Origin: Saccharum officinarum
Taxonomy: Eukaryota > Streptophyta > Magnoliopsida > Poales > Poaceae
Assembly: GCA_020631735.1 (NCBI GenBank)
Contig: CM036221.1
Location: 17,713,381-17,777,380 of the forward strand
Length of the DNA: 64,000 nt
Reading direction: 5' to 3'
The notes under the pieces were generated by a model. It searched no databases. It was given only the letters and a program-made list of their open reading frames with translations, and was not told the origin of the DNA. Made by a program: the position numbers and the translations under genes. The stretch's first letter is position 1, and every line of letters begins with the position of its first letter. Below, one piece after another: positions 1-12,621 of this stretch.

Positions 1-6
1 TTTTAG

Positions 7-3000
7 GTGGTTATATGTTTGATGCTACGGAAGACTGCTCCTCTTATGAATTATGTTCAGGTATTGCTGATCTGTTCTGTATAACGTAGATTGTTGCTAC
101 TGTGCCTTTTTTTTCAATCTGTTGCTAAGTAACCTCGAGTTTGACCTGTTCTGCCTGCTTTGAATGCACATTCGTATTCTGTTTTACCAACCAAAGATTG
201 CTGATTGATTGTTTGCCCATGCCAGTGAACTTATTCGTGTAAGTCTTGTTGTGCTTACGTGCTTCTCCTTTGTTGTGTATGTTGTTGCCTTGCTCTTGTA
301 GACTGACTGGAATCCATGATATATTATGTTATTGACTTTGTATGGGTGCATAGAATATGATTTATGGTCTATTGATATTGGAATCCTTTATTTTCTTTGC
401 GATTGTGATATCTCAGTTCTGCTCATTACCCACACTGTCTTTGGATGCTATACATGCTGGAAAGATGGTGTCATTTGTGTACATTCCAATTTATGTTTAC
501 TTGTCTTTTTTCTTTTACTTTTTTGTAGGAGCATCCAAATATTGTTGTCCAGCTTGTCGACCTCATTGGTATCACATCAATAATGGAGGTAAGTAGTTAT
601 TGAACTCATTCCCCATCTAGTTTGGCGAGTGCCTTTGGTTGGTGTTGTTCATCAAATTGATTGTAAAACAGGTGTTGATGAGATTGATTGGCGCTGATGA
701 AACCATATACTCGAATTTCGCGGATACATTGCATTGGTTAGAGAATACAGATGTACTGGAAATGATTGTGGATAAATTTAGCTCATCAGTAAGTACACTT
801 GATCACTTAGTAACATAGTGTTATACGACATTTGTTGGGCACTAAATCATGTCATTATTAAGCTGTACTTGCAGTGGTTATGGAGGTTGGTTTGTTGTCT
901 CAGTAGAATTCATGTTTTTTTTGGGTATATTGCTAGTAAAGGGCTCATATATCTATGCTGCCTTGACCAAACAGGACTCTCCTGAAGTGCATGCAAATGC
1001 CGCTGAAATCCTTTCTGCCGTAACTCGATGCGCCCCTCCTGGTCTTGCAGCGAAAATATGCAGCCCAAGGTTTGTCCTTTTCATTTAATTTTTGTGCAAT
1101 CAGAAAATGCAACTTTTGTGCATCATATTGCTTCCTTTGTCAGCTATTATTATGTTCATTTTTCTTTACTTGTTCCTTGTATCAGTTTTGTTGGTAGGTT
1201 GTTTCGTCATGCTCTTGAAGAGTCAAGACCAAAATCTGTTCTGGTTCATTCATTGTCAGTGTGTATATCTTTGTTGGACCCCAAAAGACTAGCATCAGCC
1301 TCATACCAAGCATTTAGAAGCAACTTAACTTACGGGACGCTGGTCACAGCCAGTCCAGAAACAGTTGATGGTATGCTGGAGAGTTTAGGTGAGTGCTCTG
1401 TGCTTGATTCTTTCTACTTAATGCTACTTGTATTGTTTATATGTTTTTCACTTGTTACACCCTTGCTTTCTGTCACACGCATTCCCCTTGTCATGTGCAC
1501 ACCTGGCATGTTTAATGAAAATATGAAATGCTTGATTGCCTTTCGGAGGACTTACCAGTATACCTGTAATCACATCTTAGGTGACTTGCTGAAGTTACTG
1601 GACATTACTTCTGAAAATGTTTTGCCTACAACTTATGGATGTTTGCGTCCGCCTCTTGGAAAACACCGTTTGAAGGTACGCTCAGATGCTGTGGATCTCT
1701 TATTTTTAGTTTGAGCATATATGATTAGTTTTCTTTTGCTTAAGTCATTTTTTCCTCCTGAATAAATTATTCTTAACCTTCTAGTTATTTGATGGAAGCA
1801 TTAATGCTGCCTAGGGATTTTTAGACTTTACTGTTATTTAATACCATGCATGAGGATATTGATGGGGTAATTTCTGAGAGAGAGATGCTTTCAATCTGAG
1901 TTTGATGGCCTCAACTGCTGTCCACCTTGCGTAACTCTGCAGTTAGGCCAGGCTCAGAAGGTCCAATTAATCGTTTCCTTCATTCAACGTGTCTCTTCAG
2001 AGCCCTTTCCTGTTTATTTTTGTTTTAATAAATTATACTTTTGTTTCTTTCAGATTGTAGAGTTCATCTCTGTTTTGCTAACAATTGGTAGCGAAATTGC
2101 TGAGAAGGAGCTAATAAGCCAATCAGTGATAAAGCATTGCATTGATTTATTTTTTCTGTAAGTGGGCTACTGTGTGTTTTATTCCTTAACAGTCACTGTT
2201 AATGGAAAATCCTCATACATTGCCTGGTGCTGCAGGTACCCTTATAATAACTTTTTGCATCATCATGTTGAGAACATTATTGTTTCTTGCCTTGAGGTTA
2301 AAAGAAATCAATTGACTGACCATATCCTTAATGACTGCGGCCTTATCGATAAAGTCCTTGCCGCTGAAAAAGGTCCATCTCTGCCAGTGGAGTCTAATGG
2401 GGTAAATCTATTTCTGGATACTTGTCATCTTGTTTTTTTTTCTTTGATGGGCTATGTCGTCAGTATTTTGATTATGCCTTGTGTTTGTAGCCAACGTTAC
2501 CGTCAGAAGGGAAAGAACCTCCAAGAATTGGGAATATTGGACACATAACTCGAATAGCGAATAAGCTCATTCAATTGGGAAATAGTAACAGCATGATCCA
2601 GAGTCACTTGCAGGTATTTCCAATTTATGTTTCATCTTTGGCCAACAATTTGGATCTGTTGTGTCATGTACTCATTTACATTTATAAACTTGTGTTTATA
2701 GGAGAACAGCGAGTGGGCTGTATGGCAAACAGATGTCCTGGTCAAACGCAATGAGGTGGAGAACGTTTACCATTGGGCATGTGGGTATGTTCTTTTCCCA
2801 TCCTGGGCTTTCTGATTATTGTGTACACTGCTGAAACACTTGTGATTTATCTGTGGTAACTTCTATATTTCTTCCTGACCGTTGGCTAATGTTTTATGCT
2901 GCAGCCGTCCAACTTCTCTACATGATCGTGGGAGGGATAGCGATGATGATGACTTCCGAGACAGAGACTATGATGTGGCAGCACTTGCTAATAATTTGAG

Positions 3001-4228
3001 CCAGGCATTTCGATATGGGATATACAGCAATGATGACATTGAAGAGGTGATTTTCGTCAGTTTTTTTAGCAATATTTTCTTGAGTTTGAACATCATGTTC
3101 TTTGGTAGCATGCTATAATTTTGTAGAGTGGCATTTAGAAAAAAAAAGTGTGTTGAATTCCTGAATCTGTTATAATATCTTCACTGGTGCTGTTTTACAG
3201 CTAAACATTTCAACCATGTAAAAATAAAACCTTGGGATTGCCCCAGATAACTGTAATATACTATTATTACCTTCATTGCTAACATTATGCTGCTATCTAT
3301 GTATAACATATTTCATGTTTGATTATTGCAGGCACAAGGATCCCACGAACGAGATGATGAGGTATGCTTACAGTACTATTTATGTAAATATTTCTATTAT
3401 TTTACTTCAATACAGTCAATGTAAGATTGTTACATGGTCAATACTTTTGATTTGATAATTAAAAACATATTGTGTCATGCTATAACAGACATGTATTATC
3501 TATGAGCTTATTCCTGTGCATGTATTTCAGGATGTCTACTTTGATGACGAGTCAGCCGAAGTAGTAATATCTTCATTGCGTTTGGGGGATGATCAGGACA
3601 GGTAATTAATATTTTTCAGTGACCTAAACTATCCTTACTACAAGTAAGATGGCTTATAGTGTGCGCATTCTGCAGCAGTTCCCTCTTCACGAATTCAAAC
3701 TGGTTTACATTTGATGGTGATAGAGGAATCAATGATCGCCTAGCTGCCTCTGTTCCTTCATCATCCCCCAATTCTGAAGAGATTTCCTTGAACACGGAGG
3801 AAACTGATGAAGTGCTAACTGGTGAAACCACTGGCACCGAGTCACTGCTGGAAAGTGGATCCCTTGAAAATGGTCCTGTTGAGGCCAAGGAACTAGCAGA
3901 AGTTGCTAACGACAGTGATGCTACCACGGTCAGTGAGAAAATTTTGTGTACAGAAGAGGATAGTGCATCCCATGAGCCTGAAACCTCTGAGCGGCCTGTG
4001 GAAGCTCAAGAGGGCCAGACTGCAGGTGCGGCTGAAGCATCAAGCACAGAGGGAGCAGCGAATGAACCTTGCAGCTCTTCTGAGCCTGGCAATGCCTTGT
4101 CTGAATCTGGTGACACTGATTGTCGCACTGCCAACTCATCTGAGCCTAATGAGATTGCCCATGAATCAGGATCACCTGCGGATGTTGATGATGAAAAGAA
4201 ATCTGAGATTGCCACAACAAATGAATGA
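7..4228 (+). CDS. SAPS-domain PP6 regulatory subunit, 3' part of gene
   Basis: Probable regulatory subunit of a PP6/SIT4-type protein phosphatase (SAPS family), which recruits the catalytic subunit in cytoplasm and nucleus. Fourteen exons fit GT-AG rules: 7-60, 529-588, 672-788, 975-1069, 1186-1388, 1581-1675, 2054-2157, 2236-2401, 2491-2613, 2702-2784, 2905-3046, 3332-3361, 3531-3601, 3676-4228. They sum to 632 codons including the TGA, in one frame. Recognisable SAPS segments are RKTAPLMNYVQ, EHPNIVVQLVDLIGITSIME, ENTDVLEMIVDKFSSS, SVLVHSLSVCISLLDPKRL and HHHVENIIVSCLEVK. The C-terminal third is acidic, Ser/Glu-rich and probably disordered. The 5' end lies left of the window; about 630 residues are visible. 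Exon edges were read by eye; the family call is firm. Confidence 0.9.
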
Positions 4229-5092
4229 AGCGTATGGGTTGGAATGGTACCACAAACCAAAGGCAGGATCGCCGATCTGATTCTTTTGCTGGTGAGCAAT
4301 GCCACTTTGTTTTGCATTGCAAGCTCTGGAACCACGTACTACCATTCGGAAGCAGGGGTGCCCTACAATTTTAACGGTGCTGCTTTGCTATGAGCAGTCG
4401 ATTGTTACTGCTTGGATGAGCATACTCGTGCAGCTGGGCACGCTCTGTTCTGGTCTCAGCTCATCACCATCCCACATGAACTTATTATGCCGTATTAGCT
4501 GGTGGTTGATGCACGGGGCGTTTAATTCATTTGGTGGTTCCTGATTTTGGCTCAGGGGGGTTTATATTCTTTTGCTAGGGTACTCGAACTGTAATATCTG
4601 CAGTGAGTTTTTCCCTCAATTCTTATATTATCGTTCCTTTCTGATTAGCTGCCTCTGTAATCGTTATTTGTTCAAGTGCAAAATCTGCCACTCTTTGTTT
4701 CTTTAAAACATGTAGTTCCATAAAAAAAAAGGTACAAATGATTCTGGACGACCTGCTTAAGGCTGAGGCCAGCTTTGTAGCCATGGTGTGTCAGTGAAAG
4801 ATCGGATTTTCTACGGCTTCTCGCATGAGTAGCAGGCTACTGCAAAACAGCCAAAATATCAGAGGTACACGCATCAACGACCCGTGGAATGGAAAAGGCT
4901 ATTAAAGCACGTAGGATGGAATATGGATAGATGAGAGGTAAAGGAATACATTTCTAAGTTTGAGGGGGGAAATTAAACCACAATGATAGAATTTGAAGTG
5001 GAAAATTATACCACAGTGTGAGTTCAAGGAACCTTTTCTTTTTCTAAATTTAAAAGGAAAAGTAAACTACGTTAAGCCTTTTTTTTAGCACG
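4229..5092 (+). other. 3' UTR and flank of the SAPS gene
   Basis: No coding signal seen. The T-rich stretch after the stop, to about 4700, is probably the 3' UTR. The rest is AT-rich intergenic DNA between two convergent genes. Confidence 0.4.
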
Positions 5093-5095
5093 TTA

Positions 5096-5185
5096 AGCCT
5101 TGTTTGGATGTCCATATATTCACCTCACCTCAATCTATGTGTGTTGGGGTGAATATATTGAATATATGGGTATCCAAACAAGCCC
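5096..5185. mobile_element. Tourist-like MITE, 90 bp
   Basis: Terminal inverted repeats begin AGCCTTGTTTGGATGTCCATATATTC and end with its imperfect complement (ATATATGGGTATCCAAACAAGCCC). TTA occurs directly on both sides (5093-5095 and 5186-5188), as expected for PIF/Harbinger-derived MITEs. No coding capacity. Confidence 0.75.
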
Positions 5186-5882
5186 TTAATAGGATTTGAG
5201 GAAGAAATTAGACCAGTGGTAATTTCAAGAGGTAATAGAAACTTTTTTGTAAGTTTGAGGCAGCAGCGATAGTTCAGAGGTCCTTTCCTATCCTAAGAAA
5301 ATAGTTCGCACGTGACCCCTGGCGGCCCATAATTTGTCATGTAAATCACAACAGCGGGCCAAATAATGTCGGCGGCGCAAACAAACCGTCGCAGAAAGGC
5401 CCGTTTGGTTAAGTACCCATTTAGGTTTTGTTCGTGATGGAAAGGCAAACAGAAACGCTAAAATAATAAACGAGTAAAGCAAGGCCTCTCCAACTCGTAA
5501 ACAAAAGAACAGACTTTCCATAGATGTAGTATATTACACAATTCGTTGCTGCGAGGCTTGAGAGTTCATGAAAAGCACAGTTGAAGCCATGAAAAGCAAA
5601 CGTTAAGGGACAGCACAAAATCTCATTTTTCATGTTATTACAGAATGTGGTTGTAAAATGATGCGCCTTCCGAGCAAATTACAAAAACCAAACCGTATCA
5701 AAATTGGTAACCCTCCCTGGGGAACTCCAGTGTAAAGATGGATGTGGCGCCACAGAACCTCAGCCTCGCAACTCCCAAATTTTACTGCTGATATTAAGAC
5801 AGTCAGCCTTCCCAAATTATCAGCAGTCTTGTTTCCACGCGGTTGCCGATTCATGGTCAGGGGGGTGGGGTGGGGGGCCTTC
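5186..5882 (-). other. 3' flank / 3' UTR of eIF5B
   Basis: Downstream of the eIF5B stop on the minus strand. No convincing ORF seen. Short open frames here lack codon bias and family resemblance. Part of the stretch next to 5882 is expected to be 3' UTR. Confidence 0.4.
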
Positions 5883-8800
5883 TCATTGTATCTTCAATAT
5901 TGCTTTCAACTTTACAACAAGTTTCCAGTCTTCAATAGACAAATCCTCCTGCATTTTAATAATAATTAAAAGAGGAAAATCAGAAACCGGTACTGATTTA
6001 CGTGGCACGCATGAGAAGAATTGGACTTGCCCTGTAGTTTTGTTTCAAAATATCAATAGATCGTCTTGATATCCGGCTGACAAGCTCATCTTCCATATCA
6101 AAGTGTCTGCCGAAGCTCCTCTGCTGCTCGTCAGAATTGTTTGCGATAATCTGTTCACAAACCCAGCAAACGATTATATAATAATAAATACAGAATCCAG
6201 AACAACATCTTGGAATAGTGATGCAGATGATGGCACCAACCTTAATAGCGACCTTTTGTCCTTTTGTCGCCATATCAACTTGCTTGTGATTGATTTCAAT
6301 TGAGGCAATCTTCCCAATATCAATATATTCTTTAGTGGGTATGCAGAGAGGAGTTCCCACCTAAATGACAGGAAAAAACAAGATATCAGGGCAACATACA
6401 TATCTGAAAATCCGGTCAGTAGTCATAACTTTATCGGAAAGCCAAAACGTAGTCATAAGCTGTGATTAGTACTTGGTGGCCCCACTCAAGCCTCTGAATC
6501 TTTATACAAAACTTTAGTTCCTAGATTAGAGTATATTGGATTCATTCGCGCCTTACTATTTATTAGGTCAACTAATTAATAAAGCAACATGGAAAAACAG
6601 AGTAAGAGTAGAATACTGATGATAACAAAATACCTTAGCTATTCCTTCAAGGACATCGACACCCAAAACGATTGGATCCTTCTTGTTGAAGACACAGTTT
6701 GGCATAATCTTAAGAACACAAGGGAACACAGCTTCTTCAGCGCTTTCCTTCTTCTTCTCTTCCTTGAGGTTCTTAATGTATGCTGTAAATTGGTCAAACA
6801 GGTGGTATATTATATCAGCCACAAAGATCCTCACACCGGACTCTTCTGCAAGCTCGCGGGCATCAGGCATCACTTTGACATCAAAGGCCAAGATAGTTGC
6901 ATATTCTTTCTTTCTCTCAAGCATAACACTAGCCTTCATAACATCCTTCTTGTGCACTGGCCCTATACTGAAATCACAGAAGGGAATATTCACAGCAGGG
7001 CTCTTCAAGAACTCAGTGAGAGCTTCCAAAGACCCAAGGGTAGATGCCTGTACATAGACACCCTCACCACTCCTATCAATCCGGCTCCTAACACGTGTCA
7101 TCTCTTCCATAACAGCTTCCTTCAGTTTGTCTAAATCATCATCAGGTCCTAACACGTAAAGAGCTGTCCCTGCAATTGCATGTTCGAGACCCTGAAGAAA
7201 GCAATCGTTAATACACTGCCATAAAACTTAGAAATGCCAAACTGAAAAACTGTATCCACCTGAGCAGATATTTTGACTCCTTGTGCAGCTCTGATCTCCT
7301 TATGATGTAGGTAGGTGCCCTGAAAGTACGAATTTTTAGGTGTATTACTTCAATTTGAAGCATTAAACTAAGAACAATTTAACACTGGTCAAATAAAAAA
7401 TGAATGGCATTCAAGTGACGTAAACTTGAATGGTCAAACCATATAACCACCTAAAAGTTGTCAACAAATCAAATGGCAGTTGGAAATTGTCTATGCATCA
7501 TAGGTACACATGGTAATGTGAAAGTAGGTATTCTTAAATGAATTGGGGTAACTGATGAAATACAGGAATGGCAAGGCCAGTGACACCAGTACAATCTTTT
7601 ACAACATCCACTGCTCAAGAATGTAGTCTTTAATTCTCTTGGTAGAGGAACTACACTTACACCAACTGTTTTGATTATTCAGAACTCCACAAAGAACATA
7701 AATCAAACCTATCCTATTTTTATGTAATGATGGTTGGCTGTTCAAGTATTAGCTGCACCCACATTTTTTTCATTGGGTCCAATACCAGCAAAACCATAAC
7801 ATAACCCCACAATGGTTGTTTACCAAAGATAAGAGCAGTAACATCTGTGTGGCAGAACCTACATCTACCAACCGAGGTGTAACCAATAGTAATCCTCCCA
7901 GAATAAAATGATTTTCACCCGACCATCCAAGAGTATCTTGCTGGGTGTGAATAGATATCCAAATAATCAAAGCTGCAACATTATCAGATACTCACCTTAA
8001 CTCGAAGCTCTCTCATTGGGTGTGGTGTTAACAAAGCCCTGACAGTTGTCACAATGGGTCCCTATATAAAAATACAAGAACATTAGGCATCTTAAAGTTC
8101 TGCTCCAATTTTAGCACTTAAATATAAATTAAAACACCTTCTACCTGCATGCCACAAACAACTATTTGATCTCCTTCATGCAGTATACCATTGACCAAAA
8201 CAACATCAATTGTAGTACCATGACCTTCAATGACCTTGACTTCCAGTACAGTACACTGAAACAAAAAGAAAATATAATTAATAAAAATGCATTTTTCTGT
8301 AATGGCACAATAAAGATCAAAGTACATTACCTGGACTTCATCAACAAAAGTAAGTTTTTCTTCCATAGTCTTCTGTGCCCATTGAACCAACAATAGAAGC
8401 AAATCAGGAATGCCTTCACCACTGGTAAGAGCAGTGCATAACATGTCAACGTAAAGATGGCAATAATATGAGGTGCGATGTAACATATGGTGCATAAAAA
8501 ATAGACGAAGCAGTAAGTTAATGACCAAACCTTACAGCACTCGTAGGTACTATGTTAAAAGTATCTTCCATCTCCTTGTTCTTGTAGTACAAAGCAGTAT
8601 TCACTCCTTGCATCTTGAACTGTGTAACAATCTGTTGGGCAACACAAGCACATGTTTTAATCATCGCACTGCATGATGGTTTTTCTGCTAAAAAGAAAGG
8701 GAAACAAAGAATGTGATGCTCACTCACATCTGTAAGTCTCATATTGAACTCCCTCTTAACATCTTCATTTTGCTGTTTTAAAGCCTTCACAATAGGAGCA

Positions 8801-11427
8801 TTTGGACATTTCTTCCAACCATAAAGACGATCAACCTTTATAGAGTGAAAATAAACAGATTAAGTAATGAATAAGTAACAAAAATAGTAAGGAAAGCCAA
8901 AAGTCAAAGGGTAACTTCTAGAAAACATACCTTATTCAAAGCAACAATGAACACTGCATCTCGACTCTTCAAAAGATTCAGGGATTCAATTGTCTGAGGT
9001 TCAAGCCCATGCATGATGTCAACAACCAAAATGGCAATATCACACAAACTTGAACCTCTAGAACGCAGATTACTGAAGGACTCGTGCCCAGGGGTATCAA
9101 TAACAAGCAGGCCTGGAACCTTGAGTGTAGCATCAGCTTTCAACTCCCTAGTTCTCTCTCTAATGTTTTCAGTAGGGAAGTATGTCGCTCCAATCTGTTG
9201 GGTAATACCACCAGCTTCGCCTTCTTGCACATTAGTGCGTCTAATACAATCTAGCAGCTTTGTTTTGCCAGTATCGACATGACCAAGGATGCAGCAGATT
9301 GGTGATCTGAGGTCACTACCATTCTTAGAGTTATCCTCTTTGACAGGTCCTTTCTTTTTGTTCCTCTTAATATTTCCATTATTGGCACCACCACCATCAG
9401 TTTCACTCTTTTTAGACTCTGCAACAGGAGGGGCAAGCTTTTTGACAGCAAGCATCGCAGGTTGAGCTTTAGTATTTTCCTGCTTCTGGACAGGCTCAGT
9501 CTTCTTGACAACAGGCTTTGCCTCTTCCTCATCAAAAGCGCTTGTCTCAGGCAAGTTGACATCAATATCATCCCAGCTCTTTGCATCCCACTCATCCTCA
9601 TCTTCCTCTTCTTCTTCTTCTTCTTCTTCTGGTTTTGGCTCTTCAGTCTCCTGGTCAGGTTCAGTTTTCTCCTCGGATTCCTCAACCAGAGATTGTGATT
9701 CCTGATCCACAAGCACATATTCTTCCTCATCATTGTTAACTTCATTGAGTTCTTCCTGTTGTTCTTCAACTACCTTTGCAGTCTCTGTGGCCTTTGGTTG
9801 AGCTTTCTTTTTCCTAGAATCGTATATTGGCCTCTTCTTGGTCTCAGGGGCAGCACCCTCAGCCTTTTGGAGTTCACTCTGCTCAAGGAACTGTCTCCTC
9901 ATGGCTTCTAACCTCTTCGCTTCCTCCTTCTGCTTCCCAGTCAAGAGCTTACCCTCCTGTTTCTTCTTGAGCAGCTTCTCCTTTTCCCTCTCCTTCTTCC
10001 TCCTCTTTGCTTCCTCTGCTTTCCTCTCCTCCTCCTCGCGTCGCAGCCGCTCTTCCTCCTCCTTCCGCAATCTCTCTTCCTCCTCTCTCTTCTGTCTCTC
10101 CTCAGCTTCCTTCCTCCTGGCAAGTGCTTCCTGCATCTCACGAACATGTTTAGGGAGCTTCTTCATGTCAACCTTCCCTTTAGGTGCCTCTTTCTCCTTC
10201 TCCTCCTCCTTCTTAGCCTCCGCTCCCTTTGCTGCAGCTTTTTTCTCCTTCTCCTTTTCCTTCTTTTTCTTCTTCTTCTTGGCAGCAGCAGATTCCACCT
10301 CTCCTCCTTCCTCAGCTTTGTCCTCCGCATTACCATCCTCTGCAGCTCCAACGTCCTCCTTGGCCAATGCAGCAGATTGCGGTGCCTGCGCAGGCTTGTC
10401 CTCCTCCGCAGGAGGGACTCCATCAAGCTCAGCAAGAACCTTCTCCAACTCCTCTTCTTCCTTCGCTGTCCTTCCGCTTTTCTTCTTTTTCTTCTTCGAT
10501 TTCTTCCCTTCAGCATCATCCACAGGGGCAGCAGCAGACACAGTTCCCTCATCATTGGTGTCCTTGGGCTCAGGCTCCTCTGCAGGAGGCGGGCGGCCCT
10601 CTATCCCCGCAAGGATCTGGTGGATGTCCTCACCATCCACATCCATCGTAAACCCTCCCTTCTTTTTCTTCTTCTTTGATTTCTTTCCCGCGGCATCATC
10701 CGCATCAGGGGCAGCCACAGAATCCTGAGCTTTCACCTCCTCTGGCTCAGGCTCATCCGCGAGCTGAGGATCCTCCTCCATCCCCGCAAGGATCTCGTCG
10801 ACGTTCTCACCATCCATCATAAACGTACCCTTCTTTTTCTTCTTCTTCTGCTGCTTCTTTGCAGCTGCTGCGGCAGTCACGGAGGGCTCCTCATCCTCCT
10901 CAGCCACAGGTGGGGGTGGCGGGGTAGGCTCGTCGTCCTCGTCTTTAGCAGGCACCGAGCGAGTCCCCTTGTCCTTCTTCTTTTTCTTCTTCTTGGACTT
11001 GCTGAAGTCGTAATCGATGTCGTCGTCGTCCTCGGCTGGATCGTTGCTGGGCTCCGGCTCGGCCGCGGCAGCCGGGGCGGGGTCCTCCTCATCCTGGTCC
11101 TCGTCCTCCTCGCCGAGGGCGCTGAAGGCGCTGAAGGAAGCGGCGGGGGCGGCGCCCTTCTTCTTCTTCTTCTTGCCGGTGAAGACGAGGTTGACGGGCT
11201 CGTCGTCGTCGTCCTCGCCGGCGGCGGGCGGCGGCGGAGGGGGCTCGTAGTCGTCGTCGTCGGGCGCGGCGCCCTTGCCCCCTTCTTGCCCTTCTTGCCG
11301 CCCTTCTTGGGCTTCTCCTTGTCGGCGGCGGCGGGGGCGGGCGCGCGGGCGGGGCTGGGTCTTCCGCTTCGTCCTGCGGGAAGGAGTACTCGTCGTCGTC
11401 GATGGCGACGTTCTTCTTGCGCCCCAT
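5883..11427 (-). CDS. eIF5B: Translation initiation factor eIF5B, with two apparent 1-bp deletions in exon 1
   Basis: GTPase that promotes 60S subunit joining and places initiator tRNA in cytoplasmic translation. Eleven exons on the minus strand: 8931-11427, 8728-8835, 8531-8631, 8331-8421, 8145-8255, 7996-8061, 7260-7319, 6634-7191, 6241-6360, 6031-6150, 5883-5948. Exon 1 encodes a long Lys/Glu-rich N-terminal region with three poly-Lys repeats, then G1 GHVDTGKT, G3 DTPGH and the first half of G4 (NK). An intron splits G4; exon 2 starts VDRLYGW. Later exons give domains II-IV and end in KAILKIQ. Start is MGRKKN at 11427. The coding total is 3898 bases, two short of 3900, matching two apparent single-base losses near 11340 and 11280. 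Intron 10 (5949-6030) uses a GC donor. Expected protein is about 1,299 residues. Confidence 0.93.
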
Positions 11428-11448
11428 CGGCGGCGAGCTCGGAGACCC

Positions 11449-11456
11449 TAGGGTTT
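11449..11456 (-). promoter_or_regulatory. telo-box in eIF5B leader
   Basis: AAACCCTA on the minus strand, 21 bases upstream of the start codon. Telo-boxes are common in leaders and promoters of plant translation-apparatus genes. A second copy lies on the plus strand at 11553-11560. Confidence 0.5.
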
Positions 11457-11460
11457 GGGC

Positions 11461-12378
11461 TGGGGGCGGGAGAGAATGCGGCGAGCGGGCGGGCGGACGG
11501 ACGGAGATCGACGCGGCGGGGGCGAGGTGTGGAAGAGAAAGGAAAGCAAGGAAAACCCTACTTGCGTTTGCGTGGAACTGGAATTGGGTTGCCAAACGGA
11601 TTTGGGACTTGCAAATTTGAAGTTTTTTTTTTGGGTTTATTTCTGCAATCAAACACGATATATATATATATAGCATACGTATTAATGAGAAGTGTATCAA
11701 AAGACAAATTACAAGCGGCTTATAGAAACGTGTGGATTTGTTGGCTCCACACAATGCTACGTCCTCATGGACCCTTGTATTTTCGAGGGACGAGAAAAAG
11801 AAAAAGAAGAAGAAGATACATAACTCAAAGTCTAATGTAACTTAGACTTTCTATAACAGCAGGACTCATGGTAGCTTCTGGTTAGGATGTGTTTCGTTGG
11901 TAATGGCATTGCACCGTACCTTGCCACAGCTCCTCTACGGGTGAAGCTACATAGTAATTAGGTGGTGCAGATGCACCTCCTCTAAATTATAAAAAAGCAA
12001 TCGTCACAATGATTTTCTCTCACAACAAAACAGCGTCAGCCGGCTTATCAGCAGCAAAAACCACCAACCGAACAACTAATGGTTATAATTAAAAATTTAC
12101 TATATATGCATCCTCTATAATTCAAGATTGTGTACCCACAAGACAAGCACACCCCTCTCCAGTTAGCTCTAATTTCACCACACCACTTCTTCCGACGAAG
12201 CTTAGGCATCTCGCACAACTGTCACAACCCCCTAGTTCATTTTTCGTAGCAAAATGTGTTCCACGCAAAGTGTGGCGAAGGTTTGGTTGATGTTTCGTTC
12301 GCCACAGCTGGGGCATGGACACCGGTGTGGCATGTCACACTCACAACACCGTCCAAACTCACCCTTAGTTATATGCTA
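11461..12378. other. eIF5B upstream region
   Basis: GC-rich leader to about 11540, then AT-rich DNA with a short TA run near 11660-11675 that may hold core promoter elements. No further gene seen to 12378. Confidence 0.35.
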
Positions 12379-12618
12379 GGCCTTGTTTAGTTACCTTCTA
12401 AATTCTAAATTTTTACACTCTCTCATCACATCAATCTTTAGACGCATACATGGAGCACTAAATGTAGATATAAAAAATAATTAATTATATAGCTTGTCTG
12501 TAATTTGCGAGACGAATCTTTTAAGCCTAATTAGTCCATGATTGGACACTAATTGTTAAATACAAACGAAAGTGTTACAGTATTCTAGATTGTAAAAAGT
12601 TGCAATCTAAACAAGGCC
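12379..12618. mobile_element. Tourist-like MITE, copy 1
   Basis: Begins GGCCTTGTTTAGTT and ends CTAAACAAGGCC, flanked by CTA on both sides (12376-12378, 12619-12621). The core GCGAGACGAATCTTTTAAGCCTAATTAG recurs in several elements between 31.5 and 34.1 kb. Confidence 0.8.
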
Positions 12619-12621
12619 CTA

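Noticed and set aside
9838..10728. Long plus-strand ORF rich in Ser, Phe and Leu
   Set aside because: It is the antisense shadow of the Lys/Glu-rich eIF5B N-terminal coding region.
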